Below are positions 1 to 5,468 of a DNA stretch of 7,848 bases, in pieces. Numbering within the stretch: the stretch's first letter is position 1; every line of letters begins with the position of its first letter. The stretch covers positions 2,764-10,611 of the forward strand of contig VAYK01000165.1 of NCBI GenBank assembly GCA_005884985.1, read 5' to 3'. Both the position numbers and the translations under genes were made by a program. The notes under the pieces were generated by a model. The model searched no databases and had not been told where the DNA came from. It saw nothing but the letters and a program-made list of their open reading frames with translations. Source of the DNA: Actinomycetota bacterium (GTDB taxonomy: Bacteria; Actinomycetota; Thermoleophilia; Solirubrobacterales; 70-9).

Positions 1-33
1 CTTCGAAGCAGTCGGGACGCGAGTGCGTCAGTA

Positions 34-49
34 TGTGACGTCCGTCACA
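34..49. promoter_or_regulatory. 16-bp palindrome upstream of the R2lox gene, candidate operator
   Basis: The sequence TGTGACGTCCGTCACA has perfect 7-base arms around a TC centre and lies about 90 bases before the R2lox start codon. Its size and symmetry suit a dimeric repressor such as a TetR-family protein. The GTNAC-type half-sites also occur upstream of the tetR gene (3247-3273), so the neighbouring regulator is the obvious candidate to bind here. The symmetry is seen directly; the function is inferred. Confidence 0.45.
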
Positions 50-94
50 CAGGAGCACGGCCGGCGGCACGTGTACTAAGCTCACCGGAACCAT

Positions 95-110
95 GTCATT
101 GATCGATGAC
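95..110. promoter_or_regulatory. Second palindrome in the R2lox leader, candidate operator near the promoter
   Basis: GTCATTGATCGATGAC pairs at seven of eight positions around its centre and ends 27 bases before the R2lox ATG. A weak -10-like TACTAA lies at 74-79 without a convincing -35 box. If that is the promoter, this palindrome would sit just after the transcription start, a usual repressor position. It is not repeated upstream of tetR, so it may serve a different regulator or none. Confidence 0.3.
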
Positions 111-136
111 GGATAGGTGAGCGAAGGAGTGTTCAG

Positions 137-1426
137 ATGAGCGTTGCGCAGAAGGACGGAATCGATCAGCGCTCCTTCGTCGACCAGATCTCCTATGACG
201 ACCTCTACCGGCGCTGGGAGGAGGGGAACTGGAAGGCGACCGAGTTCGACTTCTCCAAGGACCGCGAGGGCTGGGCGTCGCTGAGCGACGTCCAGCGCAA
301 GTCGGCGCTATGGACCTACTCGATGTTCTTCTACGGGGAGGACTCGGTCACCGACAACCTCTCCCCCTTCATCGACGCCGCTCCACTGGAGGAGCAGAAG
401 TACTTCCTCGCCACCCAGCAGGTCGACGAGGCGCGGCACGCGGTCTTCTTCCATCGCTTCTTCAAGGAGGTGATCGGCGCCGGCGACACGATCGGCTCGA
501 CGCTCGCCTACACAGAGGCGCAGCTCGGCTGGGGCTACCGCAACGTGTTCGACCGCCTCGACCGGATGGGCGAGGAGCTTCGCAAGGACCGCTCGCTGCC
601 CAAGTTCGCCCAGGCGATCGCGCTCTACCACATGATCGTCGAGGCGGCGCTCGCCCAGCCGGGACAGCACTTCATCGAGGACTATTTCAACAAGGCCGGG
701 ACGATGCCCGGGTTCAGCGCGGGGATGCACAACGTCTCCCGCGACGAGCAGCGCCACATCGGCTTCGGGGTGAAGGTACTCGCGGACTGCTTCCGCCAGA
801 GCGAGGAGTGCAAGGCGGCCGTGGTCGAGGTGCTGCGCGAGGTGCTGCCGTGGTCGATGTCCGTGTTCGTGCCGCCGGGCTGGGACCTGGAGTACACCCG
901 CTGTTACGGCTTCGAGCTCGAGGACATCTACGCGTTTGGGATGCGCTCGGTGGAGACCAAGTGGAAGGCGGCCGGCTACCCGATCGACCAGATGCCCCCG
1001 GACGTCTTCCCCTTCGACACCTCACGACCCCACCTGGAGCGGGCCAAGCGTGCGATTGCGCTGCTGCGTGCGGGCGTCGTCGGCGAGCCCGTCGAGACGC
1101 CGGACGCCTCGCCGGAGACGCAGGCGATGCTGTTCGACGTCATCGCCCGCTCTGCCCACACCGACGCCGTCAACGGCCGGCCGGTGACGATCCAGTGGCG
1201 CTTTACCGACGCCGCTCCTTGGTATGTCCGGATCGACAACGGGGCCTCGGAGGCGGTCCAGGGCGAAGCCCCGCACCCGAGCCTGACGCTGGAGACGTCC
1301 TGGCGGGACTGGCTCGAGGTCTCGACCTACGGCGGCGATCCGCGCCGCGCGATGCTGCGCCGCAGGCTCCGGCCACGCGGCTCGCTGCGGATGCTGTGGC
1401 GTCTGCAGCGAATCTTTCCGGGCTAA
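137..1426 (+). CDS. R2-like ligand-binding oxidase (R2lox) with C-terminal SCP2-like domain
   Basis: This 429-residue protein has two parts. Residues 1-310 form a ferritin-like helical domain of the ribonucleotide-reductase R2 superfamily. Expected dimetal ligands are visible as E68, E98, H101 (DEARH), E169, E204 and H207 (DEQRH). V71 lies three residues after E68 and Y164 five before E169, the spacing of the Val-Tyr ether crosslink in Mn/Fe R2lox proteins such as M. tuberculosis Rv0233. The position four after H101, where class Ia R2 has its radical tyrosine, is Phe (F105), and no nrdA is present. Known R2lox proteins bind a long-chain fatty-acid-like ligand and have an unknown physiological substrate. 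Residues from about 325 to 429 resemble an SCP2 sterol/lipid-carrier fold (QWRFTDAAPWYVRIDNG, then a TSWRDWLEV segment); most R2lox proteins end near residue 310. A cytoplasmic oxidase is expected. AAGGAG at 124-129 supports this ATG. The gene is convergent with a tetR copy. Confidence 0.85.
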   Translation: MSVAQKDGIDQRSFVDQISYDDLYRRWEEGNWKATEFDFSKDREGWASLSDVQRKSALWTYSMFFYGEDSVTDNLSPFIDAAPLEEQKYFLATQQVDEARHAVFFHRFFKEVIGAGDTIGSTLAYTEAQLGWGYRNVFDRLDRMGEELRKDRSLPKFAQAIALYHMIVEAALAQPGQHFIEDYFNKAGTMPGFSAGMHNVSRDEQRHIGFGVKVLADCFRQSEECKAAVVEVLREVLPWSMSVFVPPGWDLEYTRCYGFELEDIYAFGMRSVETKWKAAGYPIDQMPPDVFPFDTSRPHLERAKRAIALLRAGVVGEPVETPDASPETQAMLFDVIARSAHTDAVNGRPVTIQWRFTDAAPWYVRIDNGASEAVQGEAPHPSLTLETSWRDWLEVSTYGGDPRRAMLRRRLRPRGSLRMLWRLQRIFPG

Positions 1427-1450
1427 CCAGCTGCGATTCCGCCGCTTCGC

Positions 1451-1474
1451 CCTCGCGCGCTCGGGCGCGCGAGG
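1451..1474. terminator. GC-rich hairpin between convergent R2lox and tetR copies, likely bidirectional terminator
   Basis: A ten-pair stem (1451-1460 with 1465-1474) closes a TCGG loop 24 bases after the R2lox stop and about 20 bases before the tetR stop. There is no clear T-run on the R2lox side, which is common for terminators in high-GC actinobacteria. One of the arm differences (position 1474) adds the outermost base pair here; the copy in the other arm lacks it. Confidence 0.6.
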
Positions 1475-1494
1475 CGGCTCTTATGTCAAATCGC

Positions 1495-2017
1495 TCACTC
1501 GGAGGTGAGCAGGAACCGCGCCACCTCGGCGCCGGCCTCGACGGTCGCCGAGTAGTCCCGCTCCGGGTCGGTAAGGCGCTGCAGCGCGCCCCCGTCGGCG
1601 GCGGCGAACATGTAGGTGACCACGGACTCGGCGTCGAAGCGCAGCGAGAGCACGCCCTCGGCTTCCTTTCGGCGCAGCACCTCGGCGAGCCCGAAGCACC
1701 TGCTCGGCGCCCGAGACGAGCACGGCGATCACATCGTCCACCGTCTCGGCCGCCGCGAGGGGCTCGTCGAGCATCGCGATCCTGGTCTCCGCATCGCTGC
1801 GGAGGACCTCGATCAAGAGCCGCTCCTTGGTCCCGAAGTAGTAGTGCAGGAGTCCGCGGCTGACGCCCGCTTCGCGTGACACGTGCTCGAACGTGGCGCC
1901 CGCAATGCCTCGCTCCGCGACGCAATGGCGCATCGCGTCGACGATGCGTTGTACCTTCTGCCCGCTCAGCTCGCGCTGTCCGGCGTCGAATCCCGCCTGA
2001 GCGGTACTCGAGTCCAC
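1495..2017 (-). pseudogene. TetR-family regulator, broken by a 107-bp deletion
   Basis: This is the left-arm copy of the intact regulator at 3331-3960. It is identical at the protein level through about residue 109, then a 107-bp deletion at 1689/1690 shifts the frame. The DNA-binding helix-turn-helix (about residues 38-70) survives. About 36 residues of the ligand-binding and dimerisation domain are missing and the rest is out of frame. Read through, the frameshifted frame continues with an Arg-rich tail to a stop at 1481. The original C terminus can still be read in its own frame from 1680 down to 1495. Start is taken as the GTG at 2017 by analogy with the intact copy; a GTG at 2023 is possible. 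A product, if made, could still bind DNA weakly but would lack the usual effector domain. Confidence 0.9.
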
Positions 2018-2132
2018 TGGCACATCCCTTCTCTAGCAGTGTCCGCCCGGTCAGCCGGACGATGCCGCGCGAGTGTAACCGTCACGATCTCGCCCGGTTA
2101 CGTGGCGGCTGAGCAGCCAGGAGGGATGCGGG

Positions 2133-2138
2133 TCTAGC
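2133..2138 (+). repeat. Left CTAG-type target hexamer of the IS
   Basis: TCTAGC directly abuts the left IS end. It fits the NCTAGN target reported for Bordetella IS481, which is normally duplicated directly on both sides. Here the right flank carries the reverse complement (GCTAGA, 3210-3215) instead of a direct copy, as expected if the two flanks are inverted copies of one chromosomal site. Confidence 0.6.
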
Positions 2139-2161
2139 TCTAGTTCCTAACCACATTGTTC
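2139..2161 (+). repeat. IS left terminal inverted repeat
   Basis: The left end begins TCTAGTTCCTAACCACA. It matches the reverse complement of 3187-3209 at 18 of 23 positions, with mismatches at positions 2, 6, 8, 10 and 17 of the repeat. Confidence 0.8.
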
Positions 2162-2221
2162 ATCCGGGCCTCCTTGGAGGCTGGGGGTGTCCAAGCCACC
2201 CAGACCCAAGGAGGTCACCGG

Positions 2222-3214
2222 ATGAAGCTCCACGCTAATGCAGCGCTCAGCCTGAACCAGCGTCGCAGGCTGGCAAGACGCGTAGTCGAGGAGGGTTGGT
2301 CGCTCGCCGAGGCCGCGAGAGCGGCCGAGGTGAGCGAGCGCACGGCCGCCAAGTGGGCCGCCCGCTATCGCCGAGGGGGCGAGGCGGACCTCATCGACCG
2401 CTCCGCAGCGCCCCGGACAATCCCCCACCGGACGCCCGACGACCGCGTCCAGGCGATCGCCGCGCTGAGGCGGCTTCGCTTCACCGGCCCCGAGATCGCC
2501 GAGGTCCTGGCGATGGCGACCTCGACGGTCTCGGCGATCCTCAAGCGAATCGGCCTCGGCAAGCTCTCGCGCCTCGAGCCGCCCGAGCCGGTGCGCCGCT
2601 ACGAGAAGGGCCGCGCTGGCGAGCTGCTCCACATCGACGTCAAGAAGCTCGGCCGGATCTCCGTCAAGGGCGCCGGGCATCGGGTCACCGGCAGGGCGAA
2701 CAGGCAAAGCCGGGCGACCCGGCGCGACCGAGGGCCCAGCCGCGGCGCGACCGGCTGGGAGTTCGTCCACGTCTGCGTCGACGACGCCACTCGCCTGGCC
2801 TTCGCCGAGGTGCTCCCCAACGAGCGGGCGGTGACCGCGGTCTCTTTCCTGCGCCGCTGCCTGGCCTTCTATCGCGCCCACGGGGCGCGGGTCGAACGGG
2901 TGATGACCGACAACGGCTCCGCCTACGTCTCGGCGGTCTTCGCGCTCGCCTGCCGAGGACTGGGGATCAAGCACTGCCGCACCCGCCCCTACCGGCCGCA
3001 GACCAACGGCAAAGCCGAGCGCTTCATCCGCACGATGCTTCGCGAGTGGGCCTACGCCGGCGTCTACGGCTCCCCGGCTGAGCGCACCGGGGCGTTACTA
3101 GGATGGCTCGAGCGCTACAACACCCGCCGAAGACACGGCGCCCTCGGTCACCGACCGCCGATAGCGCGACTCTGGGAGCTCCAGGGGAACAACGTGGTTG
3201 GTACCTACAGCTAG
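2222..3214 (+). CDS. IS481-family DDE transposase
   Basis: This 330-residue transposase catalyses excision and insertion of the IS. Residues 5-60 form an N-terminal helix-turn-helix (LAEAARAAEVSERTAAKW) and residues 72-112 a second one. The rve/RNase H-like integrase core runs from about 125 to 318. Catalytic residues are D139 (LLHIDV), D230 (VMTDNGSAY) and E266 (NGKAERFIRTML); D230 and E266 have 35 residues between them, the classic DD35E spacing. The tail YNTRRRHGALGHRPP is typical of the family. The ATG at 2222 has AAGGAGG at 2208-2214, seven bases upstream; an in-frame ATG at 2156 inside the terminal repeat is less likely. The last codons are encoded by the right inverted repeat. The TAG stop (3212-3214) lies outside the IS, within the target hexamer. 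The frame is uninterrupted, so activity is plausible. Confidence 0.92.
   Translation: MKLHANAALSLNQRRRLARRVVEEGWSLAEAARAAEVSERTAAKWAARYRRGGEADLIDRSAAPRTIPHRTPDDRVQAIAALRRLRFTGPEIAEVLAMATSTVSAILKRIGLGKLSRLEPPEPVRRYEKGRAGELLHIDVKKLGRISVKGAGHRVTGRANRQSRATRRDRGPSRGATGWEFVHVCVDDATRLAFAEVLPNERAVTAVSFLRRCLAFYRAHGARVERVMTDNGSAYVSAVFALACRGLGIKHCRTRPYRPQTNGKAERFIRTMLREWAYAGVYGSPAERTGALLGWLERYNTRRRHGALGHRPPIARLWELQGNNVVGTYS
3187..3209 (-). repeat. IS right terminal inverted repeat
   Basis: Read on the minus strand this end begins TGTAGGTACCAACCACG, pairing with 2139-2161. It also encodes the final residues of the transposase (NNVVGTYS). Confidence 0.8.
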
Positions 3215-3215
3215 A
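3210..3215 (+). repeat. Right CTAG-type target hexamer; provides the transposase stop codon
   Basis: GCTAGA is the reverse complement of the left hexamer TCTAGC. Its internal TAG (3212-3214) is in frame with the transposase and ends it. The preceding codon, AGC, is split: A from the IS end, GC from the target. Confidence 0.6.
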
Positions 3216-3246
3216 CCCGCATCCGTCCTGGCTGCTCAGCCGCCAC

Positions 3247-3273
3247 GTAACCGGGCGAGATCGTGACGGTTAC
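3247..3273. promoter_or_regulatory. Inverted repeat upstream of tetR, candidate autoregulatory site
   Basis: GTAACC (3247-3252) and GGTTAC (3268-3273) form an inverted pair, with a further GTGAC at 3263-3267. The cluster lies 58-84 bases before the tetR start. Its GTNAC units recall GTGAC...GTCAC in the palindrome at 34-49, suggesting the same protein may bind both. An identical copy lies upstream of the broken tetR at 2075-2101. Function is inferred. Confidence 0.35.
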
Positions 3274-3330
3274 ACTCGCGCGGCATCGTCCGGCTGACCG
3301 GGCGGACACTGCTAGAGAAGGGATGTGCCA

Positions 3331-3960
3331 GTGGACTCGAGTACCGCTCAGGCGGGATTCGACGCCGGACAGCGCGAGCTGAGCGGGCAGAAGGTACAAC
3401 GCATCGTCGACGCGATGCGCCATTGCGTCGCGGAGCGAGGCATTGCGGGCGCCACGTTCGAGCACGTGTCACGCGAAGCGGGCGTCAGCCGCGGACTCCT
3501 GCACTACTACTTCGGGACCAAGGAGCGGCTCTTGATCGAGGTCCTCCGCAGCGATGCGGAGACCAGGATCGCGATGCTCGACGAGCCCCTCGCGGCGGCC
3601 GAGACGGTGGACGATGTGATCGCCGTGCTCGTCTCGGGCGCCGAGCAGGTGCTTCGGGAGGACCCGGGCTTCTACGTGCTCCTGTACGAGCTGTTCACGG
3701 CCGGCCGGCAGAACCCCGACATCCAAGCCGAGCTCGCGGGTCTCTATCGGGGCTCCCGTTCCCATCTCGCCGAGGTGCTGCGCCGAAAGGAAGCCGAGGG
3801 CGTGCTCTCGCTGCGCTTCGACGCCGAGTCCGTGGTCACCTACATGTTCGCCGCCGCCGACGGGGGCGCGCTGCAGCGCCTTACCGACCCGGAGCGGGAC
3901 TACTCGGCGACCGTCGAGGCCGGCGCCGAGGTGGCGCGGTTCCTGCTCACCTCCGAGTGA
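3331..3960 (+). CDS. TetR/AcrR-family transcriptional regulator (intact copy)
   Basis: This 209-residue protein has a normal TetR length. The helix-turn-helix lies at about residues 38-70 (TFEHVSREAGVSRGLLHYYFG, followed by TKERLL), with the family's characteristic YYF-K segment. The rest is a helical effector/dimerisation domain, whose ligand cannot be read from the sequence. GTG at 3331 is chosen because AAGGGA (3318-3323) sits seven bases upstream; GTG at 3325 would leave almost no spacing. The gene is the complete version of the broken copy at 1495-2017 and originally lay convergent to R2lox. In M. tuberculosis the R2lox gene Rv0233 also neighbours a TetR gene (Rv0232, from memory), so control of R2lox is likely. 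Its upstream region is cut by the IS about 120 bases before the start, so IS-borne transcription could also reach it. Confidence 0.88.
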   Translation: MDSSTAQAGFDAGQRELSGQKVQRIVDAMRHCVAERGIAGATFEHVSREAGVSRGLLHYYFGTKERLLIEVLRSDAETRIAMLDEPLAAAETVDDVIAVLVSGAEQVLREDPGFYVLLYELFTAGRQNPDIQAELAGLYRGSRSHLAEVLRRKEAEGVLSLRFDAESVVTYMFAAADGGALQRLTDPERDYSATVEAGAEVARFLLTSE

Positions 3961-3981
3961 GCGATTTGACATAAGAGCCGG

Positions 3982-4003
3982 CTCGCGCGCCCGAGCGCGC
4001 GAG
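3982..4003. terminator. GC-rich hairpin after tetR, likely terminator
   Basis: A nine-pair stem (3982-3990 with 3995-4003) closes a CCGA loop 21 bases after the tetR stop. It is the inverted copy of the hairpin at 1451-1474, short by one pair because of the base difference at 3981. Confidence 0.55.
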
Positions 4004-4028
4004 GGCGAAGCGGCGGAATCGCAGCTGG

Positions 4029-4819
4029 TTAGCCCGGAAAGATTCGCTGCAGACGCCACAGTATCCGCAGCGAGCCGCGTGGCCGGAGCCTGCGGCGCAG
4101 CATCGCGCGGCGCGGATCGCCGCCGTAGGTCGAGACCTCGAGCCAGTCCCGCCAGGACGTCTCCAGCGTCAGGCTCGGGTGCGGGGCTTCGCCCTGGACC
4201 GCCTCCGAGGCCCCGTTGTCGATCCGGACGTACCAAGGAGCGGCGTCGGTAAAGCGCCACTGGATCGTCACGGGCCGGCCGTTGACGGCGTCGGTGTGGG
4301 CAGAGCGGGCGATGACGTCGAACAGCATCGCCTGCGTCTCCGGCGAGGCGTCCGGCGTCTCGACGGGCTCGCCGACGACGCCCGCACGCAGCAGCGCAAT
4401 CGCACGCTTGGCCCGCTCCAGGTGGGGTCGTGAGGTGTCGAAGGGGAAGACGTCCGGGGGCATCTGGTCGATCGGGTAGCCGGCCGCCTTCCACTTGGTC
4501 TCCACCGAGCGCATCCCAAACGCGTAGATGTCCTCGAGCTCGAAGCCGTAACAGCGGGTGTACTCCAGGTCCCAGCCCGGCGGCACGAACACGGACATCG
4601 ACCACGGCAGCACCTCGCGCAGCACCTCGACCACGGCCGCCTTGCACTCCTCGCTCTGGCGGAAGCAGTCCGCGAGTACCTTCACCCCGAAGCCGATGTG
4701 GCGCTGCTCGTCGCGGGAGACGTTGTGCATCCCCGCGCTGAACCCGGGCATCGTCCCGGCCTTGTTGAAATAGTCCTCGATGAAGTGCTGTCCCGGCTGG
4801 GCGAGCGCCGCCTCGACGA
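4029..4819 (-). pseudogene. 5'-truncated copy of R2lox-SCP2
   Basis: This is the inverted partial copy of the gene at 137-1426, starting within codon 170/169 and ending at the same TAA (4029-4031). It lacks residues 1-168 and with them the start codon, E68, V71, E98, H101 and Y164. It therefore cannot build the dimetal site or crosslink. The remainder, including E204, H207 and the whole SCP2-like domain, is intact, with changes Y363-codon-neighbour V/R-type silent or missense differences limited to three bases in this stretch (4062 changes M419 to I; 4230 and 4272 are silent in the R2lox frame). The reading frame stays open upstream through the antisense of mazG, but that fused frame is very unlikely to be a gene. 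Confidence 0.9.
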
Positions 4820-5429
4820 GATCACCCGCCGCCTGCGCCGCGAGTGTCCCTGGGACCGCGAGCAGGACGAGCGCTCCATCGTCCCCCACACCGTCGAGGA
4901 GGCCTACGAGCTGGCCGACGCGGCGGCCAGCGGAGATGACCCCAAGCTCGTCGACGAGCTCGGCGATGTCCTGTTCCAGGTCCACTTCCTGGCGCTGCTG
5001 CTCGAGGAGCGCGACGCGGGAAGCCTCGGCGAGGTCGCCGAGGGCATGGCCCAGAAGCTGATCCGCCGCCACCCGCACGTGTTCGGCGAAACGCAGGCAG
5101 AGACCGCCGGCGAGGTGCTTCGCAACTGGGACCGGATCAAGCGGACCGAGGAGGGGAGGGGCGCCGGCGAGCCGTTCGCCGACGTCCCCGAGAACCTGCC
5201 GGCGCTGCTCTATGCGCGCAAGCTGCAGCGGCGCGCCCTCTCGGCCGGGCTCGCGGGCACGGAGCCCGAGGAGAGGATCGCCGACCCGGCGACCCGCGAG
5301 GCGGCCGAGCGCTGGATCGGCGAGGCGCTCTTCTCGCTGGTCGACGTGGCGCGCCGTCTGCGCGTGGACCCGGAGCTGGCGCTGCGAGCTGCCACGCACC
5401 GTTTCCGTGACCAAGTCGAAAGCGACTAG
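4785..5429 (+). CDS. mazG: MazG nucleoside triphosphate pyrophosphohydrolase, 5' end replaced at a rearrangement joint
   Basis: MazG hydrolyses NTPs or dNTPs to the monophosphate and pyrophosphate, cleaning the nucleotide pool. From GTG 4785 the protein has 214 residues. The N-terminal MazG domain shows the CPWDREQ signature (21-27), EEAYE (38-42) and E58-L-G-D61, the EExxE and ExxD metal-binding pattern, followed by NWDRIKR (114-120). The C-terminal part (about 136-210) looks like the reduced second domain. Residues 1-11 derive from antisense R2lox sequence in the inverted arm, and true mazG sequence begins about codon 12 (4820). The native start and anything upstream are missing. Neither GTG 4785 nor the longer in-frame ATG at 4698 has a good ribosome-binding site, so expression is doubtful although the catalytic domain is complete. 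The following eno and divIC fit the usual actinobacterial neighbourhood. Confidence 0.85.
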   Translation: MLSRLGERRLDEITRRLRRECPWDREQDERSIVPHTVEEAYELADAAASGDDPKLVDELGDVLFQVHFLALLLEERDAGSLGEVAEGMAQKLIRRHPHVFGETQAETAGEVLRNWDRIKRTEEGRGAGEPFADVPENLPALLYARKLQRRALSAGLAGTEPEERIADPATREAAERWIGEALFSLVDVARRLRVDPELALRAATHRFRDQVESD

Positions 5430-5434
5430 GTCAC
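5407..5434. terminator. Stem-loop overlapping the mazG stop codon, candidate terminator
   Basis: GTGACC at 5407-5412 (allowing a one-base register shift) pairs with GGTCAC at 5429-5434, and AGTCG pairs with CGACT around an AAAG loop, separated by one A-A mismatch. That gives an eleven-pair hairpin spanning the mazG TAG. It lies between convergent genes (mazG and the small gene ending at 5462) and could end transcription from mazG. There is no T-run. Confidence 0.4.
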
Positions 5435-5468
5435 CGGTCATGCGGGTCGAAAACGACTAGGTCACCGG
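5415..5468 (+). repeat. Two 23-base tandem units at the end of mazG
   Basis: The units at 5415-5437 and 5446-5468 differ at one base (GTCGAAAGCGAC versus GTCGAAAACGAC, both followed by TAGGTCACCGG) and are 31 bases apart. Each can fold a small GTCG/CGAC stem. The first contains the mazG stop codon and the second overlaps the stop of the minus-strand gene. A local duplication of the mazG 3' end is the simplest explanation. Confidence 0.8.

Larger units (their letters stand above)
636..2138 (+). repeat. Left arm of a giant inverted repeat
   Basis: This arm is the reverse complement of 3210-4819. From 636 to 1689, position i pairs with 5455-i; from 1690 to 2138 it pairs with 5348-i. The change of offset is a 107-bp deletion in this arm between 1689 and 1690. 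I find single-base differences at 1183, 1225, 1393, 1474 and 2123 (partners 4272, 4230, 4062, 3981 and 3225), so identity is about 99.7 percent outside the deletion. The arm holds the 3' part of the intact R2lox gene, the shared terminator, the broken tetR and its upstream region, and it ends exactly at the IS. Confidence 0.95.
2139..3209 (+). mobile_element. IS481-family insertion sequence, complete, about 1071 bp
   Basis: The element is bounded by imperfect terminal inverted repeats of 23 bases (2139-2161 and 3187-3209) matching at 18 positions. Both share the core AACCAC-TTGTTC with one variable base. It holds one DDE transposase gene, and both ends abut CTAG-centred hexamers. Ends were set where the long flanking inverted repeat stops (2138 and 3210) and where the IS repeats begin (TCTAG on the left, TGTAG on the right complement). 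It sits exactly at the axis of the large palindrome. An alternative reading is an IS of 2140-3208 with a 4-bp AGCT duplication. I prefer the NCTAGN reading because it matches the known family target. Confidence 0.85.
3210..4819 (-). repeat. Right arm of the giant inverted repeat
   Basis: This arm is the inverted copy of 636-2138. It is longer by the 107 bases (3659-3765) missing from the left arm. It carries intact tetR, the shared terminator and a 5'-truncated R2lox copy. Similarity stops at 4819, where the sequence passes into mazG. The last matching bases (CCTCGACGA) may be microhomology at the joint. Confidence 0.95.

Noticed and set aside
137..1426. Canonical class I ribonucleotide reductase beta subunit
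   Set aside because: The usual radical tyrosine position is Phe (F105), the first ligand is Glu, the Val/Tyr crosslink pair is present, the C-terminal tail is replaced by another domain, and no nrdA is nearby.
310..1863. Long plus-strand open frame overlapping R2lox
   Set aside because: It is Arg/Gly/Pro-rich, shifted by one frame from R2lox, and runs into the antisense of tetR with no recognisable domain.
636..4819. Composite transposon carrying R2lox and tetR
   Set aside because: A composite transposon has IS copies at its outer ends with cargo between. Here one IS lies in the centre and the duplicated genes are outside it.
3210..4819. Right arm as a pure copying artefact of the left arm
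   Set aside because: The right arm has 107 bases absent from the left, plus five base differences, so it cannot be an exact copy of it. An allelic or strain chimera is still possible and is left open in the findings.
4029..5441. Long minus-strand frame (about 470 codons) joining R2lox to an antisense N-terminal half
   Set aside because: The upstream half is the antisense of mazG, whose plus strand encodes clear MazG motifs. The open frame is a high-GC shadow, not a fusion protein.
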